Position numbers and translations under genes: made by a program. Positions 14,325 to 20,384 of a DNA stretch of 20,384 nucleotides are shown here, one piece after another. The number at the start of each line of letters is the position of its first letter. The stretch's first letter is position 1. The stretch is from a virus: positions 1 through 20,384 of the IMG/VR virus record IMGVR_UViG_3300034063_000625. One strand, 5' to 3'. The notes under the pieces are model-generated. The model was not told where the DNA came from and searched no databases. It saw nothing but the letters and a program-made list of their open reading frames with translations.

Positions 14325-17300
14325 TTGAGCAACTTTACTCACCTACATGTTCACACCGAGTACTCTTTACTAGATGGGCTGACTACTCCAGAAGAGTTAG
14401 CCGTTAAAATTACTAACAACGGACAGCGCGCTTGCGCTATTACTGATCACGGCACTATGGCTGGCGCACTAAGGTTTCAGAGTGCTGCTGTAGCGGCTGG
14501 CATCAACCCTATTTTTGGGTGCGAATTTTACTTTGTGCCTTCACTGCAAAATGACACTAAGGACAAGAGTGCCGAGAGGTATCACCTGATTTTGCTGGCC
14601 AAGAATGATGTGGGGCTACAAAAACTGTTTCATCTGCAGCGTAAATCGTGGACCTATGGCTTTTACTATAAGCCAAGAATAGAGTTTGACGATATTGTGA
14701 TGCTAGGCGGGGATGTAGTTTGCCTTAGCGGTTGCATGGGTGGATACATCTCGCAGAGAATTCTTGAGAATGATCTAGAGAAGGCTGAGTTTGCTATCGA
14801 AAAATTCAGTAGCGTCTTTGAGGAAGATTTTTATATTGAGGTCCAGCCCTGGAATCCTCCTTTGCTGAATCACTACCTTCTTGAGCTTGCGGATAAAAAG
14901 AAGATTGAGATAGTTGGCACTATTGATTCTCATTACCCTACTCATGAGCATCGTGGTATTGAGGAAGTGCTGCTGGCCATCGGTCAGCAATCCTCTATGA
15001 ACGCAGGTCAGAAAAGGCATCTGGAGCAGCACTGTGATGCAGCGGCTGGGGTTAGTGATCTGGTTGAGAAGATGGATATCCTCTTCCCCGACAGAAGGCT
15101 TACCTTTAAAGATCACCACATGCATCTCATGAATTACCAAGAGGTTAAAGATGTTTTTGCTGATCTTGGAATTCATGATAACCGGCTCATGGATAATTCT
15201 ATGGTGATTGCTGATAAATGCTCTGCGCGCATTGCTACCGGCCAATCGCTTCTTCCTAAGTTCTCTAAGTTTATTGAGTCTAATGAATACCTCGCTGAAT
15301 TAGTGAACGATGCCATCAAGCATTTTGGCTTTGCGGATGACCAAAGGTACATTGATAGGGCTAATCATGAATTAGAGGTAATTAATCGCCTGGACTTTGC
15401 GGACTACTTTTTGTCTATTTGGGATATCGTTGCTTGGGCTAAAAGACAGGAAATTGCAGTAGGCCACAGCAGAGGCTCTGTGGGCGGTAGCCTGGTTGCT
15501 TATTTGCTGGGGATCACTAATGTTGACCCTATCAAGTTTAACCTGCTGTTTGCCAGGTTTATCAATGAAGAGCGTAATGATTATCCAGACATTGACTTAG
15601 ACTTTGAAGATGCACGTCGTCATGAAGTCAAGCAATACATTAAGGAAAGGTGGGGCGAGGAGAACGTAGCATCTATTACTACGTTTGGCCAGTACAAGCC
15701 CAAGTCTACAATCAAAGACGTTTCACGAATTTATGGTCTGCCATTTAAGTTAATGAACGAATTAACTTCTAAGTTTGAAACTATTGAAGAGTTAGAGAGT
15801 TCTTCTTGGGCAAAGGGACTGCTTCGTGATCAGCCAGACCTAGTTCCGGTAGCCAAAGCGCTGTGTGGTCGCATCCGTAATGCTGGAGCGCATGCTGCGG
15901 GGGTAGTAGTTTCAAGCAAACCTCTCCATGAAGTTCTCCCTATTGAAACACGAAAAGATCGTGAGGGAGATGGGCGAACGCAAGTAACTGCATTTGATAT
16001 GGATGAATGCGCTAAAGTTGGCTTGATTAAGATTGATATTCTTGGTGTTCGCGCAATTACTGTCACCAAAGATGCTATCGCCAAGATTAAAGAAAATCAT
16101 GGTATTGATGTAACAGAGCAATCCTTAACTTTGGATGACCCCAAGGTTTTCGAGGCATTTAATGAGGGATACCTTACCGGTATTTTCCAAGTAGAGGCTT
16201 CTGCGTATAGGCATTTGATATCAGAGTTCGGCATCGACAACTTCCAAGACCTTGTTGCCTCTAATGCTTTGGTGCGACCGGGTGCCATGATTACCCAGGG
16301 GGCTTCGTATATCGCTAGAAAGAAAGGCAAGGAAAAGACCAACTATCCCCATGGCATTCTAGAGCCCATCCTGAAAGAGACTTACGGTAAGTTTCTTTAT
16401 CAGGAGCAATTAATGCAGGCATCGGTGGATCTTGCTGGCTTTTCGTGGGCAGAGGCAGATGCTCTTCGTAAAATCATTGGCAAGAAGCGCGAGAGCGCCG
16501 AGTTCGATAAGTATCGCGACCAGTTTATTACTGGCGCCTCTAGGTACATCTCAGAGGATAAAGCTGCTGGGTTGTGGAATGACTTCGAAATGTCGTCTAC
16601 TTATATGTTTAACAAGTCGCACGCTGTAGCATACTCGATGCTATCTTACCAAACTATGTGGCTTAAAACTTACTACCCTCTAGAGTTTATTTGGGCTTCG
16701 CTATATAACGAGACTAATCAGTCTGATGTTTCCGGTTTCTTGATGGAGGCTAAAAGGCTGGGTGTCCCTGTTCTACCGCCGGATGTTTCTTACTCTGGTA
16801 TCAAGTTCACCTTGCATAATGGGACGATCCGCTTTGGTCTTTCTAATGTTGCCAAGTGCGGAGTTAACGCTGCCAAAATCATTATTGAAAATAGGCCATA
16901 CTCTTCGTATGACGAGTTCTGTGCAAAAACTCCGAGTAGATCAGTCACCAAGGCAGTGATTGAAAATCTTGATAAAGTTGGGGCATTTGAGAGTCTTGGC
17001 CACATCTCACAGTTTCAGCACAGCAATTATTATGTGCCTATCCTTTCTTATGCCCTAGGTGATGATAACGATGAATTCAGTGTTCTGTATTCCGCTTGCG
17101 CCGACGCAGAGCAGTCGGGGGGATGGAATATCATTAAGGGCATGGTAAAATCAACTACTAGGAAGCCCAACTATTTTCGTGTAGAGATTGAAGATAGTAG
17201 TGGTATTGCATATGGATTTTGCCACGATCTTGCTGCCAACCTCTCTACGAGAGATTACATTGTGGCGCTGATGAACGATAAAAATCTTGTAGCATTCTGT

Positions 17301-17678
17301 GACGCCAGCAACATCTCTGACAACGTAGACGACAAGCTTGTTCTGTTCATCAGAGAACATCTTTTGGGGCAGCGTTGGTATGACCTAAAGCCTACTACCA
17401 AGGGTGGTAAAGGTGTGCTCGGCGTTATTCTGCGGCCTCGTAAGTTCACCACGAAGTCTGGTTACGAAATCTGTAGCGTAGATTACTGGGATGGTAGCGA
17501 GGTGAGGACTGCGAAGATGGATCCGAACGCATACGATAAAAATGTGGAGAGGTTGCAGCAGTTCAATACTGTGGTTTTCAAAATGCAAGGCGAAAAAAAT
17601 AGTGCTACAATTGTAGATGTCAGGCTTCTCGCAGAATATCTTGCCATCAAGAATATTGATGCTGAAGTCATTATGTAA
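14325..17678 (+). CDS. dnaE: DNA polymerase III alpha subunit (C-family DNA polymerase)
   Basis: This 1117-residue protein is close to the length of bacterial DnaE. The N-terminal PHP domain has HLHVHTEYSLLDG (6-18), ITDHGTMAG (39-47), E67, H87 and a TIDSHYP segment, so the PHP metal ligands appear largely intact; proofreading by this domain is possible. Polymerase catalytic acids are D422 and D424 in PDIDLDF (421-427) and D571 in KIDILG (569-574). The YQTMWLKTYYP segment and a helix-hairpin-helix (KAVIENLDKVGAFESLG) follow, then an OB-like fold from about residue 925 (WNIIKGMVKS...). No clear beta-clamp motif is seen. The start is TTG 14325, set by AAGGA nine bases upstream and by the conserved PHP start. 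With helicase, primase and SSB it gives the phage its own replisome. Confidence 0.93.
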   Translation: MSNFTHLHVHTEYSLLDGLTTPEELAVKITNNGQRACAITDHGTMAGALRFQSAAVAAGINPIFGCEFYFVPSLQNDTKDKSAERYHLILLAKNDVGLQKLFHLQRKSWTYGFYYKPRIEFDDIVMLGGDVVCLSGCMGGYISQRILENDLEKAEFAIEKFSSVFEEDFYIEVQPWNPPLLNHYLLELADKKKIEIVGTIDSHYPTHEHRGIEEVLLAIGQQSSMNAGQKRHLEQHCDAAAGVSDLVEKMDILFPDRRLTFKDHHMHLMNYQEVKDVFADLGIHDNRLMDNSMVIADKCSARIATGQSLLPKFSKFIESNEYLAELVNDAIKHFGFADDQRYIDRANHELEVINRLDFADYFLSIWDIVAWAKRQEIAVGHSRGSVGGSLVAYLLGITNVDPIKFNLLFARFINEERNDYPDIDLDFEDARRHEVKQYIKERWGEENVASITTFGQYKPKSTIKDVSRIYGLPFKLMNELTSKFETIEELESSSWAKGLLRDQPDLVPVAKALCGRIRNAGAHAAGVVVSSKPLHEVLPIETRKDREGDGRTQVTAFDMDECAKVGLIKIDILGVRAITVTKDAIAKIKENHGIDVTEQSLTLDDPKVFEAFNEGYLTGIFQVEASAYRHLISEFGIDNFQDLVASNALVRPGAMITQGASYIARKKGKEKTNYPHGILEPILKETYGKFLYQEQLMQASVDLAGFSWAEADALRKIIGKKRESAEFDKYRDQFITGASRYISEDKAAGLWNDFEMSSTYMFNKSHAVAYSMLSYQTMWLKTYYPLEFIWASLYNETNQSDVSGFLMEAKRLGVPVLPPDVSYSGIKFTLHNGTIRFGLSNVAKCGVNAAKIIIENRPYSSYDEFCAKTPSRSVTKAVIENLDKVGAFESLGHISQFQHSNYYVPILSYALGDDNDEFSVLYSACADAEQSGGWNIIKGMVKSTTRKPNYFRVEIEDSSGIAYGFCHDLAANLSTRDYIVALMNDKNLVAFCDASNISDNVDDKLVLFIREHLLGQRWYDLKPTTKGGKGVLGVILRPRKFTTKSGYEICSVDYWDGSEVRTAKMDPNAYDKNVERLQQFNTVVFKMQGEKNSATIVDVRLLAEYLAIKNIDAEVIM

Positions 17679-17684
17679 TGGTTG

Positions 17685-17703
17685 TGTGTTATCCATAAAC
17701 ACA
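17685..17703 (+). other. hairpin in the gap before the recombinase gene
   Basis: TGTGTT (17685-17690) pairs perfectly with AACACA (17698-17703) around ATCCATA. It lies between the polymerase stop and the RecA-like start and is followed by A-rich rather than T-rich sequence, so it is not a standard terminator on this strand. It could affect mRNA stability or be incidental. AAGGAG (17716-17721) then serves ATG 17726. Confidence 0.3.
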
Positions 17704-17725
17704 AAAACAATTTACAAGGAGAAAA

Positions 17726-18676
17726 ATGTTAATAATTAAGGGCGGTCAAACAATGCCGCAAAATGAGGTCATCCCCTCCCCGTCTTTTGGGATCAACTAT
17801 GTTCTAGGAGGAGGGTTTTGGACAGGCAGATTTAGTCTGCTTTGGGGGAACTACAGTAGTGGTAAAACTACCTTCCTACTGCACACATTAGCCAATGCCC
17901 AGGAGATGGGTTATACCCCTGTGATTGTGGACTCAGAGGGCTCGTATACCGATCAGTGGGGAGAGAAGTGCGGTCTAGACTTAGATAAGCGCATTTGGAT
18001 GAAGTCCAACATCGTTGAGGCTATCTTAAAAGAGTTAAAGCCTATGATGCAGTCTAATATCAAGTATGCTATTTTGTTAGACAGCGTAAACGCAGTACAG
18101 TCAGAGAATTATTTTGATGACAAGGGAGGCATGGCTTCGGGGGCCAGGTCAAGGAGTAAACTTCTTAATACTATCTCTGAGTACCTACACCCAGAGAAAA
18201 ATATTGTGCTGGCAGTAGCGCAGCAGACCCTTGATCTTTCTGGCAACTATCCCAGGATATCGGCTAAGTTAGGAAATGCTGAAGACCATTTATGTACTAA
18301 TATTATTAGGCTGTTCGGGTCTTCTGCCAAAGACAAGTTAGAGCGGGTAAAAGAGAACTCTATGATTGTCAATAAAGAGGTTACATGGACTATGCAGAAA
18401 TGCAAGCAGGCCCCAGTGGAAGGTATTGAGGGGCACTACTGGTTCAGCCCTCAAAATGCTTATATTGATAATGCTTATGAGATTCTTGATATCGCTGTTC
18501 TCAATGATGTAGTCAATGCCTCTGGAGCGTGGTTTAAGTATGGGGACGACAAGTTCCACGGCTTCGCTGCGCTACGTAAGGCCATTGAGGAGCGCCCTGA
18601 GATGCTAGAGAGCATTCGTAATGAGGTAATGTCGTTGAGCAACATTCAGTTAGACGAAAGAAATTCGGATGACTGA
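17726..18676 (+). CDS. RecA/UvsX-like recombinase
   Basis: This 316-residue RecA-fold protein has Walker A GNYSSGKTT (41-49), the catalytic glutamate in DSEGSYTD (69-76) and Walker B AILLDSVNAV (115-124). A polar QQ (166-167) sits at the end of the next strand, where RecA senses DNA. The C-terminal GAWFKYGDDKFHGFAALRKAI resembles the RecA ATP-cap and C-terminal region. It would coat ssDNA and drive strand exchange in recombination-dependent replication or repair. It is slightly shorter than cellular RecA (about 350). ATG 17726 has AAGGAG four bases upstream, rather close. ATG 17753 (MPQNEV), just before the core, is a possible alternative. Nuclease and resolvase genes follow directly. Confidence 0.88.
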   Translation: MLIIKGGQTMPQNEVIPSPSFGINYVLGGGFWTGRFSLLWGNYSSGKTTFLLHTLANAQEMGYTPVIVDSEGSYTDQWGEKCGLDLDKRIWMKSNIVEAILKELKPMMQSNIKYAILLDSVNAVQSENYFDDKGGMASGARSRSKLLNTISEYLHPEKNIVLAVAQQTLDLSGNYPRISAKLGNAEDHLCTNIIRLFGSSAKDKLERVKENSMIVNKEVTWTMQKCKQAPVEGIEGHYWFSPQNAYIDNAYEILDIAVLNDVVNASGAWFKYGDDKFHGFAALRKAIEERPEMLESIRNEVMSLSNIQLDERNSDD

Positions 18677-18968
18677 TTATAATAAGTTAGAGAAAAAAGA
18701 GGCAAAGCGTGATGGCGTTACTGCTGTTAGAAATTCTGGCAGAGGTAAAATGAAGGGTGACGCTAGATCGGAGAGATTTTTGATTGATTATAAGTTCAAT
18801 GCGTTATCTTTTACTTTGTCTTTAAAAAATTGGATTAAGCTAACTAAAGATGCATGGATGGGTGGACAGAAAATGCCATTGATATGCGTAAAGTTTCATG
18901 ACGGTACCAAAGTAGCAATAATCCCTTGGGATTTGATGGAGGAGATTGGTTTAGATGCAAGAGATTGA
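18669..18968 (+). CDS. Hjc-like PD-(D/E)XK endonuclease / resolvase candidate
   Basis: The 99-residue protein has EKKEAKRDG (8-16), then AVRNSGRGKMKGDARSE (19-35) and FLIDYKF (37-43), a layout typical of small PD-(D/E)XK nucleases. A helix glutamate (E8 or E11), a Gly-rich SGRG loop, D31 and D40-Y-K42 would form the E...D...DxK metal site seen in archaeal Hjc-type Holliday junction resolvases. The second half (DAWMGGQKMPLICVKF) completes a mixed beta sheet. Its place just after the recombinase gene (overlap 8 bases) supports a role in cutting branched DNA. I am fairly sure of the fold class and less sure of the substrate. Confidence 0.6.
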   Translation: MTDYNKLEKKEAKRDGVTAVRNSGRGKMKGDARSERFLIDYKFNALSFTLSLKNWIKLTKDAWMGGQKMPLICVKFHDGTKVAIIPWDLMEEIGLDARD

Positions 18969-19281
18969 TGCAGTCATCACTATTGATGCTATTAAAGATG
19001 CTATGGGCGAGGAGGCAGAAGAGTTTCTGCTAGCAATGTCTATTGTCAACATGATCATCGATAGCCCAGATAGTTTCTCTGGGAAGAGAGCCGCTACAGA
19101 GGCAGCAAGGCTTTCTGCTTTACGAACGGTGATGGGGATTAAGGCTCAGTATTATAAAACTGCTGACCGCTCCATTAAGAACACGAAGCGGAAAAATGTC
19201 TTGATGACGATGTATCAGGCGCTTGAAGAGAATATTAATACACTAAAATTGTTAAGCAAGATGGGATCTGAATTTCTATGA
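18955..19281 (+). CDS. hypothetical helical protein
   Basis: This 108-residue protein is almost entirely alpha-helical by composition. It has an acidic N-terminal half (AMGEEAEEFLLAMS, about 16-29) and a basic middle (KTADRSIKNTKRKN). No catalytic or metal motif is visible. It overlaps the Hjc-like gene by 14 bases and the Cas4-like nuclease gene by four (ATGA), so it belongs to the recombination operon. It may be a structural partner of one of these nucleases, but nothing in the sequence proves it. Confidence 0.65.
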   Translation: MQEIDAVITIDAIKDAMGEEAEEFLLAMSIVNMIIDSPDSFSGKRAATEAARLSALRTVMGIKAQYYKTADRSIKNTKRKNVLMTMYQALEENINTLKLLSKMGSEFL

Positions 19282-20012
19282 AAAAATTGGCTAGCGCTAT
19301 AAACGGGGAATATCAAGACACTAGAGCTGAGAAGGTGGACCTTTCTCAGATTAATGACCTAGTGCTAGCCATCGATCAGTACCTTGACAGCGAAATTAAG
19401 CCGGTGTTTAAAAAGTCTACCGGATTCTCCCCCAGCGAGAAAAATACTTGTCATAGGTTTTGGTGGTATAAGTTTCATGGTGTAGAGTTCCCCGTGACCC
19501 ATGATGCGAGGGTGCAGAGAATTTTTGATGTAGGTCATGCTGTGCATTCTAGGATAGTGTCATATTTCGACAGCATGGGGGTATTGCTAGAGGTAGAGCA
19601 CCCGGTGCCTCAGAAAGATGGCTGTCCCCCCATTTCTGGCTTTATTGACGCTATCATCGACTGGGATGGCCCTGTAGTTGTAGAAATTAAAAGTATTAGC
19701 CATGAAGGCTTTATGCTCAGGAATACCTATAGTAAGCCATCTACAGACCACTACAGGCAGATTCAGTGGTATATGCATTATACAGACATTCACCGTGGTA
19801 TCGTTATTTATGAGTGCAAAAACACACAGAGGATGATGGCTTTCAAGGTTAAGTATGATGAAGACTTCTGCAGTAAATTAATCAAGCAATATGGTAAAAT
19901 ATATAAGAAGGCTATTGAGGAAACAATCCCCGAAAGACCTTCTGCCTATAATTCCGATAGATGCCAGGGATGTAGATTACTGACCGTTTGTTGGGATGGA
20001 GAAGAGCTATGA
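19278..20012 (+). CDS. Cas4/RecB-like PD-(D/E)XK nuclease with iron-sulfur-type cysteines
   Basis: The 244-residue protein carries the RecB-family nuclease motifs in order: VGHAVHSR (85-92) with the motif I His, GFID (121-124) with D124, VVVEIKS (133-139) with E136 and K138, and QIQWYMHY (161-168). Cysteines C58, C229, C232 and C238 (one early, three near the C-terminus as CQGC-x5-C) follow the Cas4/AddB pattern that holds a 4Fe-4S cluster. Such proteins are exonucleases that process DNA ends. With no CRISPR array or other cas genes in the window, a role in phage recombination or repair beside the RecA-like protein is the better reading. It starts on ATG overlapping the previous TGA. Confidence 0.82.
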   Translation: MKKLASAINGEYQDTRAEKVDLSQINDLVLAIDQYLDSEIKPVFKKSTGFSPSEKNTCHRFWWYKFHGVEFPVTHDARVQRIFDVGHAVHSRIVSYFDSMGVLLEVEHPVPQKDGCPPISGFIDAIIDWDGPVVVEIKSISHEGFMLRNTYSKPSTDHYRQIQWYMHYTDIHRGIVIYECKNTQRMMAFKVKYDEDFCSKLIKQYGKIYKKAIEETIPERPSAYNSDRCQGCRLLTVCWDGEEL

Positions 20013-20015
20013 TTG

Positions 20016-20303
20016 ATGCAGAAAGCCTGTGCTTTAGAGGGTTGTTTTAATACATTCATACCGAAAACCAAAAACTCTCTATATTGCGACAAAGAATGTC
20101 AGAAAAAAGCGGCGCTCAAAAGATATCATGATGCCAAACTAAGGCTGGTAACCAAAAGACAATGCGCTATAGATGATTGTACCACTGTTTTATCTATCTA
20201 CAATAAAGAAGATATCTGCGAAGCGCATAAGGTAGAAAGATATATTCAGAGGCTAGTGGACTGGGGATGGGACGAAGAAAGTCTCAGAAAAGAAATATCG
20301 TGA
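20016..20303 (+). CDS. small protein with two zinc-finger-like cysteine clusters
   Basis: The 95-residue product has two clusters. The first is C5-x4-C10 and C24-x3-C28 (CALEGC, YCDKEC), the second CAIDDC then CEAH. Each could bind one zinc. Between them lies a basic helix (KKAALKRYHDAKLR), and the C-terminus is acidic and helical (WGWDEESLRKEI). It probably binds nucleic acid or another protein; no enzyme motif is seen. I prefer ATG 20016 to the TTG at 20013 directly before it. Its TGA overlaps the GTG of the following resolvase-like gene. Confidence 0.65.
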   Translation: MQKACALEGCFNTFIPKTKNSLYCDKECQKKAALKRYHDAKLRLVTKRQCAIDDCTTVLSIYNKEDICEAHKVERYIQRLVDWGWDEESLRKEIS

Positions 20304-20384
20304 AAAAACTAGTCAATGCGTTCAATAATAAAACTATTATAGCCATAGATCCAGCGACACATTCGCTGGCTTTTTCTGTCTTCG
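20300..20384 (+). CDS. start of a RuvC-like Holliday junction resolvase (partial)
   Basis: A frame from GTG 20300 runs off the right edge (28 residues seen). After a short basic lead comes TIIAIDPATHSLAFSVF, which matches the first strand and catalytic aspartate of RuvC-fold nucleases (consensus IDPG-T-x3-G). The Gly after Pro is Ala here. It overlaps the previous TGA (GTGA). With the recombinase upstream, a Holliday junction resolvase is likely, but other RNase H-fold proteins begin in the same way and only the first motif is visible. Confidence 0.55.
   Translation, partial: MKKLVNAFNNKTIIAIDPATHSLAFSVF
20351..20375 (+). terminator. terminator-shaped hairpin inside the RuvC-like gene start
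   Basis: CCAGCG (20351-20356) and CGCTGG (20364-20369) form a perfect GC-rich six-pair stem with a seven-base loop, followed by C and five T. This has the form of an intrinsic terminator. However, it lies within codons for the conserved IDPATHSLAF motif, so it may be a coding coincidence, or an attenuator that lowers expression of the resolvase gene. Confidence 0.3.

Noticed and set aside
17685-17703. Rho-independent terminator after the polymerase gene
   Set aside because: The hairpin is AT-rich and followed by A-rich sequence, not a T-run, on the coding strand.
19278-20012. Evidence of a CRISPR-Cas locus from the Cas4-like gene
   Set aside because: No repeat-spacer array and no other cas genes are present. 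The neighbours are phage recombination genes.

Overview
The window looks like part of the genome of a tailed double-stranded DNA bacteriophage. Every recognisable gene is on the + strand and the genes are tightly packed, with many stop/start overlaps (TAATG, ATGA, GTGA). The best clue to the host is a WhiB-like gene (9444-9752), because WhiB-family regulators are known essentially only from Actinobacteria and their phages. Base composition looks moderately AT-rich by eye, which is low for an actinophage. A low-GC actinobacterial host, for example a freshwater lineage such as Nanopelagicales, is therefore a reasonable inference but is not proven. No tRNA, integrase, insertion sequence or CRISPR array is visible, and no gene-free stretch exceeds 300 bases. 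The longest gap between well-supported genes is 13026-13228.

Layout. (1) 1-6705, virion module: the end of an upstream gene, a small tail protein, a giant 1873-residue tail protein in which hub/baseplate-like segments alternate with four LamG-like lectin folds, and a 197-residue tail-tip protein. (2) 6712-8608: a free-standing HNH endonuclease, then a probable extended -10 promoter and a structured leader, a metallophosphoesterase carrying an N-terminal helix-turn-helix that resembles the sigma-54 RpoN box, and a holin-like membrane protein behind a very strong ribosome binding site. (3) 8608-10008, small regulatory genes: a zinc ribbon, a MerR-type HTH protein with an AT-hook-like tail, the WhiB-like protein and two unknowns. 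(4) 10005-13025, replication core: DnaB-type helicase, a small unknown, DnaG-type primase and a gp32-like zinc ssDNA-binding protein. (5) 13026-13228: an intergenic region that can fold into a nested pseudoknot with the strand order of an HDV-type self-cleaving ribozyme, followed by a possible 34-codon gene. (6) 13229-17678: HAD 5'-nucleotidase, dCMP deaminase and a full-length bacterial-type DNA polymerase III alpha subunit. (7) 17726-20384, recombination and repair: RecA-like recombinase, an Hjc-like PD-(D/E)XK protein, an unknown helical protein, a Cas4/RecB-like nuclease with an iron-sulfur-type cysteine set, a double zinc-finger protein, and the start of a RuvC-like resolvase.

How it fits together. 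The phage appears to carry much of its own replisome (helicase, primase, SSB, C-family polymerase) and recombination machinery, with dCMP deaminase and nucleotidase adjusting the nucleotide pool. WhiB-like, MerR-like and zinc-ribbon proteins may adjust transcription. The most unusual element is the putative HDV-like ribozyme. It would cut the mRNA between the abundantly needed SSB and the downstream nucleotide and polymerase genes.
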